Source of the DNA: Huiozyma naganishii CBS 8797
Lineage: Eukaryota; Ascomycota; Saccharomycetes; Saccharomycetales; Saccharomycetaceae
Assembly (NCBI RefSeq): GCF_000348985.1
Contig: NC_035923.1
Span: forward strand, 496,001-560,000
Length of the DNA stretch: 64,000 bases
Reading direction: 5' to 3'
Of the stretch, positions 27,885-38,130 are shown piece by piece. Made by a program: the position numbers and the translations under genes. A model generated the notes under the pieces. It was not told where the DNA came from. It did no database searches and saw only the letters and a program-made list of their open reading frames with translations. The number at the start of each line of letters is the position of its first letter. The stretch's first letter is position 1.

Positions 27885-30800
27885 TCATAGATGAATTCTT
27901 AGACCAGAAGCTGGTGCACCAATCTTCGATATCAAGGCGATCTTGTCCAGATGATTCTTTTCTGACGCTTGGTATTTAGCGCCGGTCAATGGGTCAACCA
28001 CAAACGGCGTGTCCTTGTATATTGGTGTGTAACTGGCACAACAGATGTCGAAGTTGGCGTATGGGTCGAAATCCAACGGAATCGCATCGTTAGCCATCAT
28101 GTCCGCTTTGTTCTTTATCTTTCTTGCCTGTTCAGCACGAGGCCCAGTGGTGACAATTTTCAGGAACTCTCCAGCAAAATACGAAGCTTGAACAAAGTTC
28201 TTGTGTTTGAAGTTCTGGGACATGGCAACTTGCAAGGCATTGCTCCTATGACTTGGAATCAAATTAGCTCTGGTGAAATAAGCGGCTAGTTCTAGGTTAC
28301 GTTTCACGTCATCGGCGGCAAGCGAACGACGCTTCAACTCAATGGATAGCCCCAAGATATATTCCCTGGCGACTTCCAAGGCATGTCTCGCGGTTTCCTC
28401 GTCTTCTTCGTTGTTTATGGCCAGCAGTATTATTCTGTAAATGACCTCCCTGAATACTTCAATGGCACCCTCCAGCTTATTGGCTTTGAAAAGCTTGAAC
28501 CCTTCGTTGATCTTCCCTGTAACAACGCTGATGTCCCCCAAATGAGGCAAAACGTCTGTCTCATTGTCAGGATCCGCGATGGAGCGGATGAACCCTTCAA
28601 CAGTAGGTAATTCTGCTGGAGTACCAGACAGGTAGGTTCTGGCACCTTCGTAACTGTTGATGAAGTATTCCTTTAGGGGTTCAAAGTGTACGATACCGGC
28701 TTGCTTGTTCAATGCCTGGGCAGCGGCATCAAAAGCACCGGCTGCAGCAAGCACGGCAGGAAGCTTAGAGTTCTTAACCCAAACAGAAACTTCAGACTTT
28801 TCTTCAACTGCAAAGGTCTCGTTATTAGTCTCACCGTCCTCTACCTCTTCAACTGGTTCACCAATATCCAAGTCTTCGGTACCCAAATCCCAGGCGTCTT
28901 CCTCTTCACCCACAACGTCTTCGTCGTCGAACACAGGTTCTTCATCGCCAAAGCCTGTAGCGGCAGATGAACCTGCGTTGTGCTCTTCTTCTTCGACGGA
29001 CAGATCACCAAATTGACCCGACAATGCCTTTTCGTAATAGGATTGTTCAGCCTGTCTTAGCGGCCATTTAGCTAGTGGTTCAGAAACAACAGGAACTTTG
29101 AGAGAAGAGTTGGATTTATACTTCTTTGGAAGAACAATATCTTGTTCATCAAAACCAGCCTGCTCTAAATATTCTGCAGCCTGAGACTTGTCGTTGTTCG
29201 CTCTCGCAACAGCAAACGCCAATGGTAATGAGCCAGCGTTGGCAAAAATTCTTGCTCTGGAGGAAACGTCGTTGTTGTAGAAAGAGTTCAAAAGCATGCT
29301 TGAAACATCGCCGCGATGCTCAGCAATACTCCCCATCTTCGACAACTTAGTGTTGGCACCTGATAGTAGGTACAAAAAGGACAGTTTGTCAAACTTTTGT
29401 TGGTTTTGGTTGATCATTTCTGACAGTTCAAGATTACCCTGGTTGATCGCCTCTTGATTCAACTTCTCCCAAACCAGAGAGTTATCTATCTTTTTAGCCT
29501 CCTCAAGGGCAGTTTCTAAGTTACCATACTCCAAGGCCAAATCAAAGCGCACCTGTGGGTCTTGAACAAATTGCAAGGCTATCTCTGGATAACCCGATTT
29601 TTGCAAGTACGAGATGATATTTTGGCCAACCAAGTTGGAATTGTTGATGATCTTGAAAACTTCCGGGAAATTTTTGTTGATCAACGCTTTCTTGAAACGG
29701 TATTCTGTTGGATCAATATTCAAGATCTCAACCTCGCCCTCACGATTCAAGGTGTACACTGCTTTATCCTGAACCTTGGTAATGTACAAAGTGTTTTCCA
29801 GAGTCTTGATGATACCTCTATCGCCGTTCAGCAGGGAGTACCTAATGTGATTCAAGGTCGAGTAAATTAAAACGTTGCTTTCATCCCAGGCTGCACTTTT
29901 AATTCTGATCGTTTCATGCATCGAATTAACCATTTCCAATCTTCTTGTAGCGATTGTGATTGTGTGCTTGCTCATCAACGCAACATACTGACCATCGTTA
30001 GACCAAGAAACGTACTTCACGTTTTTGGCGGAGATACTTCCTAGTTTCTTCCCTTGTTGAACATCGTACAATACTACCTGTCTAGGGTGTAGCAGCAAAA
30101 TAGCACCCGGTCCACCATGAGCAATGTCCTTTACAGGGTCCTCGATCTTGAGGGTTTTGGTGACTTTGTTGTCTAAAGTGCGGACCTCCAAGGATTCTGC
30201 TGTTTTGCTGTAAACAACAAATCTGTTACGAGCAACAAAAGTGGCAAAGTTGCCCTTATCAATAATAGCACCGTTGGGCTCGACAGCACCAGTTGGCTGC
30301 TTTGGCAGAACAACTAGTGCAAACTTGTCATCCGCTGTATTGACGAGAACGGAATGTTGAGAGGGGTTGTAGGAGATATTTCTGAATGAACTCCATAGCT
30401 CGCCAATACCCTTCAGATTGATGTACGGTAAAGATGTAACCTTTTTTTGGAAGTCGAAAGCTTGGATTTGCTTGGACTTGTTGACGAAAATCAACTGGTT
30501 TTGGTGAACAACGTTGGGTGGTCTTTCACGGTCCAGTTTAAAAATCATTATACCAGAGTCATGAGCGGCACCAAACAAATTGATATGTGGATGAGCGGCA
30601 ATCAACCAAAATCTGTCGTCATCCCTCTTGAATTGCTTAACTGGCATTCTTTTATCCAAGTCCCAGACTCTCAAAGTTTTGTCTTCCCCAGCAGAGATGA
30701 TCAAATTTTGGTGAGGGTGGAAAATAACACAATCAACGTTGTTGCTGTGGCCTCTGCAAGTGTCGACCTCCCAAGCTTTGGTAGCACTCATTCTCCAAAG

Positions 30801-31499
30801 TTTGACTTGACGGTCATCACTACCGGAAACGATCAAGGGCAAAGTGGGGTGGAAGGTAGCCCAGTTCACACCTCTTGTATGGCCCTCCAAAATGAACTTC
30901 ACGACGTAGTCGCCAAAGCCACTGTCTAGTAGGTTCTGTTGTTGAATCATCATTTCCTCTAAGCGGTCCACTGGAGCAGAGTGTTTCTTTCTCAAAGCGG
31001 AAATATCCCAGACTCTCACCGTTTCATCCAGGGAGGCCGATACGACTAAATCCTCAGTTGGGTGGAACTGCGCACACATAACGAAATGGTTGTGACCAGT
31101 GATACAGGCAAGTTCTTTACGGTTTTGCCAGTTCCAGATTCTGATCGTTTGATCGTCGGAGGCAGAGATGATCCATGGCAGTTCTTTATGGAAGAACACG
31201 GTACGGATATAGTCTAAATGCCCTGTAAAGGTGTAGAGACACTTATTCGTGTCAAGAGACCATAGCTTGATGGTGGAATCATCACCGGAGGAGGCAAAAA
31301 TTGGTTGAGTTGGATGAAAGTCGATACCACGGACTGGCCCCTCGTGGCCCTCAAATCTGTGTAGTAGAGTACCCATCCTGTAGTCCCACAATTGAATGGT
31401 GGATGAGAACAAAGCCACCAAAACCCACGGTCTAGAGGGATGGAAGGCGATCCCCTTGGCCCTGGTGGACTTCGACTCGAACTTCGTTAGCATCTTCAT
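27885..31499 (-). CDS. COP1: COPI alpha subunit
   Basis: Alpha-COP, 1204 residues, scaffold of the COPI coat in Golgi-to-ER retrieval. It opens MKMLTKFESKSTRAKGIAFH; six or more WD repeats fill the first 300 residues (GHLDYIRTVFFHKELPWIIS, GHNHFVMCAQFHPTEDLVVS, GSDDRQVKLWRMSATKAWEV). A second propeller, an alpha-solenoid, and a C-terminal domain for epsilon-COP follow, ending IGAPASGLRIHL. Length matches S. cerevisiae (about 1201). In S. cerevisiae COP1 is on chromosome IV (YDL145C), whereas TUB4 and CRR1 are adjacent on XII; here it lies between them, consistent with retention of the other duplicate. Confidence 0.98.
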   Translation of the reverse strand: MKMLTKFESKSTRAKGIAFHPSRPWVLVALFSSTIQLWDYRMGTLLHRFEGHEGPVRGIDFHPTQPIFASSGDDSTIKLWSLDTNKCLYTFTGHLDYIRTVFFHKELPWIISASDDQTIRIWNWQNRKELACITGHNHFVMCAQFHPTEDLVVSASLDETVRVWDISALRKKHSAPVDRLEEMMIQQQNLLDSGFGDYVVKFILEGHTRGVNWATFHPTLPLIVSGSDDRQVKLWRMSATKAWEVDTCRGHSNNVDCVIFHPHQNLIISAGEDKTLRVWDLDKRMPVKQFKRDDDRFWLIAAHPHINLFGAAHDSGIMIFKLDRERPPNVVHQNQLIFVNKSKQIQAFDFQKKVTSLPYINLKGIGELWSSFRNISYNPSQHSVLVNTADDKFALVVLPKQPTGAVEPNGAIIDKGNFATFVARNRFVVYSKTAESLEVRTLDNKVTKTLKIEDPVKDIAHGGPGAILLLHPRQVVLYDVQQGKKLGSISAKNVKYVSWSNDGQYVALMSKHTITIATRRLEMVNSMHETIRIKSAAWDESNVLIYSTLNHIRYSLLNGDRGIIKTLENTLYITKVQDKAVYTLNREGEVEILNIDPTEYRFKKALINKNFPEVFKIINNSNLVGQNIISYLQKSGYPEIALQFVQDPQVRFDLALEYGNLETALEEAKKIDNSLVWEKLNQEAINQGNLELSEMINQNQQKFDKLSFLYLLSGANTKLSKMGSIAEHRGDVSSMLLNSFYNNDVSSRARIFANAGSLPLAFAVARANNDKSQAAEYLEQAGFDEQDIVLPKKYKSNSSLKVPVVSEPLAKWPLRQAEQSYYEKALSGQFGDLSVEEEEHNAGSSAATGFGDEEPVFDDEDVVGEEEDAWDLGTEDLDIGEPVEEVEDGETNNETFAVEEKSEVSVWVKNSKLPAVLAAAGAFDAAAQALNKQAGIVHFEPLKEYFINSYEGARTYLSGTPAELPTVEGFIRSIADPDNETDVLPHLGDISVVTGKINEGFKLFKANKLEGAIEVFREVIYRIILLAINNEEDEETARHALEVAREYILGLSIELKRRSLAADDVKRNLELAAYFTRANLIPSHRSNALQVAMSQNFKHKNFVQASYFAGEFLKIVTTGPRAEQARKIKNKADMMANDAIPLDFDPYANFDICCASYTPIYKDTPFVVDPLTGAKYQASEKNHLDKIALISKIGAPASGLRIHL

Positions 31500-32000
31500 T
31501 TTGAATCGCGGTTATTATATAGCAGTGTGCGGAGAAGTGGAGCTGCTGAAGAGAAACCTAGAACCGTTCACGCAAGTGTTCAGTTTGAGATTGAAAGAAA
31601 AATAAAAGACGAGTCGTGCAAAAGTGTAATGACAACAGACCCTACTTCAACTCTAATTTAATTGGTCCGTTCAAAGAGTATCTTTTGGTTTCCGACTCAC
31701 TTATCTCTTCCCTTGCAGCGAAGTAGCACTTGGTTGCGTCTGCCAATTGAAGTTCTTCCTGCCTTCCCGTAGCTTCCGAACAGCTGTAAGTTTTGTTCTT
31801 TCGCCAATGTTTTTTTTTTCATTGAAAGCTCGAGACTTATTTTTATGGCGCTCCTCTCCGTGTAGAATGACGCGTGAGCCAGAATATAAAGTGATGGCTA
31901 TATAGCGAGGGGATGGGGTGGTGGTGAATGCTGGGGTTGGTAGATGGGGGGCGTGCTGGGGACATCCATTCTTGAATATCCTTTCATCAGTGCAATATCC
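31500..32000. other. COP1 promoter and CRR1 3' flank
   Basis: 501 bases. On the minus strand an open stretch at 31657-31818 reads as protein-like sequence ending at a TAG (31657-31659) but lacks an in-frame ATG; an ATG lies just upstream in another frame, before a run of ten A. See findings. No firm gene. Confidence 0.4.
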
Positions 32001-33305
32001 TTAGGAATTTTCTGTAGGTAGCTCGTGCATGTTCCTGCTCCTCAACCATCCATTTGTATAAGGTATAGCATTGCAATACCATTCGAGGGAGTTTTCTGCA
32101 AACGTGTTGTCCCTTTCACGGTCATACCCGACAGAAACTGTTGTCAAGTATTTATTCGTGATTATTTTCTTCAGCTTCGATGAAAGACAGGATACAATCT
32201 CCCTGATGTGTCTATTTTTGAACGGCTGTAGGCGTATCTTATGTATCTGTGCGGCAAAGTAACCTCTCGTAACGATATCTGGGGCGTTGTCCCAATCTAT
32301 ATACCCGCCGGCCCACTCGACTGTCCCCGGTGGTGATTTCTCGTCCCCACCGGGCCAGACGGCAATCTCCAACCGGACAGGTGTCTGTGGGTATTTGTAA
32401 GTGTTTGCCTCGCTATCCCATGTATCCGTCTTATACACTGTCCTTTTCAATTGACCGTCTATAAACCACTGAATTCGGTCCTCCGTCCAATCTATCTCAT
32501 ACTTGTGGTACGATTGGGAGATGTCAGGGTCAACTTGGAAAGATTTCATCTTTGTGTAGTCCAACCCGCTCTGGTAGAAGAAATTAGTCTGCACCGAGTT
32601 CAAAGATCCTCCAAGGAATTCAAAATCAATTTCATCGCCGACTTGACTGATCAAAACAAGCGCAGTGATCACACCTTGCGACCTGGCAGTCTTCATGGTG
32701 ACACTAGCCCTCCCGTAAAGAAACTCTCTAGTGGAGGCAATCAAAGCTCCTGTAGTTCTCTTGGGCATCTTGAGGAGTATATCGCCAGTGCTTGGTTCAT
32801 CTTCCGTATACCCACTGTATGTAAACTCTGTGTTTTTGAACATACTGGTTGCCAGATCGACGTCCTCTGTCACCAGGTATTTAGTGAAATGGATGAACCC
32901 TCTACTTTCCAGAGTACTCGTCAATTCAGGACTACCGGGTTGTGTACCGTCCCTAAACAACCCGTTGGCACCATTGTAATTCCCCAACGCCACTATAGCA
33001 TCTTCTGGTTCCCCAATAGCCACCAACTTCGAGGCAATGTCCAGGGAATCAAATTCAACAGCGAAGGGGTGCATAATGACCGAGGCAGGAAGGCATGCCC
33101 TCTCATCAAAGGACCATCGAGGGTTGCATCCACCAACACAGACCGGGCCAGCACCACACTCCCCGTAGGGAGAGCAACAGGGCCACTCTTTTGGACAGCG
33201 GCTATCTTTAGAACAAGGAATTGGAACCCGCGGTTTGTACAACTCCCCCAAACAGGACGTATAGAACAGGAAAAAACCCAGCAGCAACGTATACGAGACT
33301 CTCAT
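32001..33305 (-). CDS. CRR1: Crh-related cell/spore wall transglycosylase
   Basis: GH16 family glucan-chitin transglycosidase of 434 residues, in S. cerevisiae needed for spore wall assembly. Residues 1-20 form a signal peptide. A cysteine-rich CBM18 chitin-binding module follows (SRCPKEWPCCSPYGECG, about 35-60). The catalytic GH16 motif is intact: DEIDFEFLGG with the two glutamates as nucleophile and acid/base. A partner segment WTEDRIQWFIDGQLKRTVYK lies downstream. Unlike Crh1 and Utr2, no clear C-terminal GPI signal is visible, as for Crr1. Divergent from FRE1. Confidence 0.93.
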   Translation of the reverse strand: MRVSYTLLLGFFLFYTSCLGELYKPRVPIPCSKDSRCPKEWPCCSPYGECGAGPVCVGGCNPRWSFDERACLPASVIMHPFAVEFDSLDIASKLVAIGEPEDAIVALGNYNGANGLFRDGTQPGSPELTSTLESRGFIHFTKYLVTEDVDLATSMFKNTEFTYSGYTEDEPSTGDILLKMPKRTTGALIASTREFLYGRASVTMKTARSQGVITALVLISQVGDEIDFEFLGGSLNSVQTNFFYQSGLDYTKMKSFQVDPDISQSYHKYEIDWTEDRIQWFIDGQLKRTVYKTDTWDSEANTYKYPQTPVRLEIAVWPGGDEKSPPGTVEWAGGYIDWDNAPDIVTRGYFAAQIHKIRLQPFKNRHIREIVSCLSSKLKKIITNKYLTTVSVGYDRERDNTFAENSLEWYCNAIPYTNGWLRSRNMHELPTENS

Positions 33306-34161
33306 ATTTCACCACCTTGACCTTGTTGAGGTTGCGTGTGTGCCCTTCTTTTCCTTGAACGAAGCGACAGGGAAGGTGCAGTTGTTTAATTAATTTCTAT
33401 TATTTCAAACGAACACACACACACATACAGGAAAAAAGTCAAGCCAAGAAATTGAGGCCCCAATTGGCACCCACTACTGGTCCGATAAAACACGTAAACA
33501 ACCTGCCAGACACACAGTTTACAAAAAGCAACACAAGCTCCAAACCCTGTATATTCCTTCTTACTGAACAACAACAACATCAGGAAAGATGATTACTACC
33601 AGGGTAGAAAAGTAAAACACCCAAAACGATGCAATTGACGGAGGAAAGGAACTGGATTGTGCACCCTGTTATTCACACAGTCCGCGGTATCCTGCTAATC
33701 CTGTTGCATCTCTACGCACAGGGACATACCGCGTGGCGCTAACAGCATTTGCACCTTTTTTTTCTTGGTGATTTTGTTGAAACGGGTCCCATCTTTCAAT
33801 AGTACCGGTATTTTGTCCTCGAGCAAATATGGTCGGCATCTTCAAATGTGCTCACTACGGCGTTTCTCTCTCTTTCCATCGCTCCTTTCGGCCCAGAGAT
33901 CTGTAGAAGCGCCGTTTCACATACCAGATGAGCCAGAGGAGGAATTGGATCCGTTATTTGGGTGCAACTATAGAATGCGTCGTGGTCTGTGGCGGGGCGG
34001 GGCGGAGTCAGATGTGGATTGATATAGTATACATATAAAAGGCAGAATGGGGAGCTCATGTATCATCTGTCCTTCCTAGCGTTGAATGCGTACCTTCTGT
34101 ATCTCTCTGTAGTTCTTGTACAGTTCAAGATCCGTAGAAACATCTATCAGGAATTTTAAAT
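33306..34161. promoter_or_regulatory. CRR1/FRE1 divergent promoter
   Basis: 856 bases with no gene. It holds Aft1-like sites TGCACCC (33660-33666) and its reverse complement GGGTGCA (33960-33966), a Mac1-like GAGCAAA (33821-33827), a triple GGCGG (33991-34005), and a TATA box TATAAAA (34034-34040) about 125 bases before FRE1. This fits iron- and copper-controlled FRE1 transcription. Confidence 0.6.
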
Positions 34162-36261
34162 ATGAAGGTGCTGTCTGTGCTGTGGTTTCTCGTCACAGGA
34201 TTGTCGCCGTTTGTCGCTGCCGAGGAGTCTCTACTTGGATCAGCATGTCTGTACTCTGGCCAGCAATTCAATTGGGGTTGCAGCTCTCGTGAAGGTCACC
34301 ACCACAGTGACTACGGTTGCTTGTGCGCAAATATCAATTGGTTGCAAACAGTGACTTACTGCATCCACAGTGGTTCAACCAACGAGCATACTGTCGACGA
34401 TGGCCTGAAGTACATTGCGGAAGCCTGCATAAGAGATGAAGTGATAATCACCATGGATCAGTTCGCATCTTATTACGAAAACGCAACACACTATTTAAGG
34501 GATTCAACACCAGATGATCTGGTCCACGTGGTTAACACTACTCTGAGATCGAATCAAACAGATGTCAACTGGTACTACAAAAAGTTCGAACAATACTCTC
34601 TCGATATTAAGCGTTCCGAGTGGTTTGGCTGGGGGTTAGTCTTCTATTGGGTCATGATCATCACGGTGGCTACTGTCCTTAACCTTAACGAGAAATTGTT
34701 TGGTTTCAAGTGGTTGAGCACGAAGAAAAATAACTTGTTCAATAAGCATATCGTTATACCTTCCGTGTACAAACATTACCATGAAAAGACATTCTACCTG
34801 TTCAAATTCATCCCATTAAACTTCCCCAACAGATTAAACTCGATTGTGATAACAGTGTTTGTTATACTGTGCATGATCTCTGTGGGGGTCGGGTACTGTG
34901 TAACTTTACCACACCCGTACTTCTCCTCCAGATGGGAGGCAAACATAACATTAGTCAGTTACAGGACGGATTTAATGTCCGTCTCCATATTCCCCCTAAT
35001 TTATCTATTCGGTTTGAGGAATAACATATTCCTTCCCTTAACCGGTATCCCATTCTCCACCTTCAATTATTACCATAGGTGGTGCGCTTATGTCTCTACC
35101 GTGCTCGCCTTCATTCACAGTATTATTTGGACCGTTTACGCAATCAAGAATGGCGGGTTAGCAAGGTTCGAGGAGGAAGCCTATTGGGGGTGGGGGGTAG
35201 CTGCTACCGTATTTATGGTCATTCTGCTATTCCAGAGTGAAAAGGTCCTCAGGGACTACATGTACGAATTCTTTCTGGTCGTGCATAAAATCCTGAACGT
35301 CGTATTTATAGTGGCCATGAACTATCACCTGGCACCATTTGGATGGAGAGGGTGGGTCTGGTCCATGGTCGCCATATGGGGGTTTGACAGGGCAATGCGT
35401 ATTGGGAGAATAATTGCCAATGGCGGTGTCCTTACCGCCAACCTAAAGGATGTGGGAAACGACGTCATTAAGTTGACAGTCAAAAAACCAAAGTACATGC
35501 GCTACCATGCTGGTACATATGCTTACTTCTATTTCTTGAGCATCACGGACGCGTGGTTTTACTCCTTCCAGTCACACCCCTTCACTGTGTTGAAGGATCC
35601 AGAGGAGGACTGCGACAAGCTGGTCATCTATTTCAGGGTCCACAAGGGTATTACTCGTAAAATATTGGCAAGACTGATGAAAAGTGGTCAGGACTCAATC
35701 AGTTGTAAGATCCTGCTCGAAGGACCATACGGTATGCAAATCCCTCAGGTTGCCCAGGTGAAGAAAAACATCGTCGGTGTTGCCGGCGGTATTGGTATTT
35801 CCGCAGTCTACCCACATCTTTATCACCAATTGAGAAATCAAACCTCAGATGCTTTCCACCATAAATTATATTGGATCATAAACGATTTGAACAGTCTCAC
35901 GTGGTTTAAAAAGGAATTACAATGGTTGAGGGACAAAGGTTGCGAGGTCATCATTGTCTTCACTGGTGCGAAACAAGAAACTACTATCATTTGCACCTCC
36001 TCCACAAACTCTTTGTCCTCCAGCTGTTCTTTGGAAAAGAACCCAATTGACGTGAATGTCCACTATCTGCACAAGAGACCAGATCTAGAAGAACTGGTAC
36101 AGAAAGAAATTGGTGAATCGGAGGCTGCATCTAACGACGTCGCCTTTGTCAGTTGCGGCTCCAGCCCATTTAACGACCAGTTCAGATACACTGTAGGTAA
36201 ATGTATCCAGAGGACAACGGCTATCAACGTAGAACTACAGGAGGAAAGTTATGTTTGGTAG
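34162..36261 (+). CDS. FRE1: Ferric/cupric reductase Fre1
   Basis: Plasma-membrane flavocytochrome b of 699 residues that reduces Fe3+ and Cu2+ for uptake. A signal peptide covers about 1-20, then a Cys-rich external domain. The ferric-reductase membrane domain carries paired heme histidines (RWCAYVSTVLAFIHS; VHKILNVVFIVAMNYH). The cytosolic part has the FAD motif SHPFTV, the NADPH motifs GPYG and GVAGGIGISA, and the C-terminal SCGSSPFND. All redox motifs are intact. Upstream Aft1- and Mac1-like sites support metal control. Gene order CRR1-FRE1-CDC123 matches S. cerevisiae YLR213-215. Confidence 0.93.
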   Translation: MKVLSVLWFLVTGLSPFVAAEESLLGSACLYSGQQFNWGCSSREGHHHSDYGCLCANINWLQTVTYCIHSGSTNEHTVDDGLKYIAEACIRDEVIITMDQFASYYENATHYLRDSTPDDLVHVVNTTLRSNQTDVNWYYKKFEQYSLDIKRSEWFGWGLVFYWVMIITVATVLNLNEKLFGFKWLSTKKNNLFNKHIVIPSVYKHYHEKTFYLFKFIPLNFPNRLNSIVITVFVILCMISVGVGYCVTLPHPYFSSRWEANITLVSYRTDLMSVSIFPLIYLFGLRNNIFLPLTGIPFSTFNYYHRWCAYVSTVLAFIHSIIWTVYAIKNGGLARFEEEAYWGWGVAATVFMVILLFQSEKVLRDYMYEFFLVVHKILNVVFIVAMNYHLAPFGWRGWVWSMVAIWGFDRAMRIGRIIANGGVLTANLKDVGNDVIKLTVKKPKYMRYHAGTYAYFYFLSITDAWFYSFQSHPFTVLKDPEEDCDKLVIYFRVHKGITRKILARLMKSGQDSISCKILLEGPYGMQIPQVAQVKKNIVGVAGGIGISAVYPHLYHQLRNQTSDAFHHKLYWIINDLNSLTWFKKELQWLRDKGCEVIIVFTGAKQETTIICTSSTNSLSSSCSLEKNPIDVNVHYLHKRPDLEELVQKEIGESEAASNDVAFVSCGSSPFNDQFRYTVGKCIQRTTAINVELQEESYVW

Positions 36262-36360
36262 ATTTTTTCTATTTGAGCTTTGAAGATTGTTTTCCACAGA
36301 GAAAACGTAAAAATAATCTGTACATATATATCTATTAAACTTATTGTAAAAGTTAAAGTC
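36262..36360. other. FRE1 3' flank
   Basis: A short AT-rich stretch with TACATATATAT at 36321-36331, typical of yeast 3'-end signals. Confidence 0.4.
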
Positions 36361-36780
36361 TGTTGTATTTGCTTACCTAAATATTCTTAGTTTGATGTTT
36401 CAAAGATTGCCCCGAAAGACGTCGAAGAAAATATCTTGCACTGTATATATACCTTCTGTGTTAAGATAATTTGTGGGAGTCCCCGAATATAGCTGGCTGG
36501 CCACCAAGTATATAACGGCACGGAACACTGCGAACTCGGACAAGGAATTTGTTCATAAGCGCACCCTACAGATACTTCCGAAACATATATACTTGGATAT
36601 TAGCTAGATTATATAAAAACCTAGTTTGACCCTAGCCCACATCAACAACCGAGTCTTACGCTAACATTCTGGATCATGTAACCATGCGCATTGCTCGAAA
36701 AGTATCCCTCACATGTCGGGTTTATAATATTTTACATTACTGCATTTCATATGGTAACAGTCCATGAGTCCATTCCAACA
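36361..36780 (-). mobile_element. Solo LTR, Ty-like, 420 bp
   Basis: The element starts TGTTG and ends CAACA, a perfect 5-base terminal inverted repeat typical of yeast Ty LTRs. Read on the minus strand it begins TGTTGGAATGGACTCATG. Its first about 110 bases match the fragment at 9391. The flanking pentamers (AAGTC and CCAGC) differ, so no target-site duplication remains. No gag or pol sequence adjoins it. Confidence 0.8.
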
Positions 36781-36810
36781 CCAGCATCCGCATTTATCCT
36801 TACAAAAAAA

Positions 36811-37908
36811 TTAAGCTTCCTCTTCGCTTCCACTGCTGCTATCTTCCGCTTGCTGCTGGGATAATAGTTCCTTCCATTTCTGCGCCAAATCTCTGATTGC
36901 GTTAGGGTCAAGACTTGCGTCTACGATATCCTTGGGAACATGGTTCTCCGAATGTTCCTTTGAGGCAAATCTTGCAGTGTTGTTTTCCTTTACTAGCCTC
37001 AATTCATAGTCTTGTATATTGGACAATGATCCCCCCACTGTTAGCAGTTCATTCCACGAAAAAAGCAAAGTATCTGTCTTTCTTGCGAATGGATTGATAT
37101 CAATGAGGTAAACTTTTTGGAATGGTCTTGGAATGTATACATCGAGGACGAAGCTTGAGTCCGGGAACTTGGGAGTAACGACCTCATCTACAAACTCGTC
37201 GATCAAATCTTTGAAAGTCTCGGAAAGAGCGTCTAAGTAGTCGTAGTAATTTATATCTCTCTGCGTAACACCAATGATTCTTTGATCCTTCACGAAAACC
37301 CGGAACTCCATAGCCGGGTTGATGTTGAACCATTCCCTTAAGATTAACTCATATTGGGGTCTCCCCCCCTGCTCCTGTTGGCCGCACTCATCGAACGCGT
37401 GCTGCAAATCATGCATGATATAGTTAGACGCGTTGAGCAGTAAGTATATTTCGTTCACTTCGATACACTTCATTGTGTTGTTGGGGAGAATCCACGTTGC
37501 GTCTTTGGGCGCTGACCAGTTCAACTTAGGGGTCACTGGCCCTATATCGTTTATTATCGACTTCAGTTCGTTGTGAAGATCGGGAAAATCCCTTAGAGGG
37601 TCTACATGGTCGAGTTGTACCCCCCGCACGCCAGAGGAATTTTCCGCCTCATCATCCTCCCAGTCACTGTATTCATTATCTTCGTTGGCTGCAATACCAC
37701 TGGTGTAAAACGATCTCACCGTTTCATCCTTCGGTAGTTTGATACCATCCTGCTCCAAGTATTCGATAAAGCTCTGGGGCACCGGTTTCAAAATTTTAGA
37801 CTTTGGTGTATACTGCTTGAACAGCGAGTACCAGTTCGAAAACGCACAGTTTTCGATGTGGCTCCTTGACACTGTTAGATCAGAAAGAGGCACATAATCC
37901 ACAGTCAT
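36811..37908 (-). CDS. CDC123: eIF2 assembly factor Cdc123
   Basis: ATP-grasp protein of 365 residues that binds eIF2 gamma and promotes eIF2 assembly. Clear family blocks: FIEYLEQDGIKLPKDE, NEYSDWEDDEAE, PKLNWSAPKDATWILPNNTM, EFRVFVKDQRIIGVTQRDIN, and the ATP/Mg-binding FVLDVYIPR with LIDINPFARKTDTLLFSWNE. The tail is acidic. The start chosen is the ATG at 37906-37908 (MTVDYVPLS), which aligns with the S. cerevisiae start; an in-frame ATG 49 codons upstream would add unconserved residues. It lies 30 bases from the solo LTR. Confidence 0.95.
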   Translation of the reverse strand: MTVDYVPLSDLTVSRSHIENCAFSNWYSLFKQYTPKSKILKPVPQSFIEYLEQDGIKLPKDETVRSFYTSGIAANEDNEYSDWEDDEAENSSGVRGVQLDHVDPLRDFPDLHNELKSIINDIGPVTPKLNWSAPKDATWILPNNTMKCIEVNEIYLLLNASNYIMHDLQHAFDECGQQEQGGRPQYELILREWFNINPAMEFRVFVKDQRIIGVTQRDINYYDYLDALSETFKDLIDEFVDEVVTPKFPDSSFVLDVYIPRPFQKVYLIDINPFARKTDTLLFSWNELLTVGGSLSNIQDYELRLVKENNTARFASKEHSENHVPKDIVDASLDPNAIRDLAQKWKELLSQQQAEDSSSGSEEEA

Positions 37909-38130
37909 CGTTGGCGAGGGCGTTTGTACTGTTGTAACGGCACGAGATAGACTAGCGCATCGCGAGGAGTTCGGGTCTTTTATTACAAATCTGAAAAGAA
38001 CAAAAGAATAATTGGAAATACTGAACAAATTTGTTCTGCGATGCCCATGAGACATGAAGAAGCGGGGGGAAAGTGCGTCATCTTCGAGGATCGGGACGAT
38101 ACATCTGAAAGCGGTGCCCTACTCCTGGCG

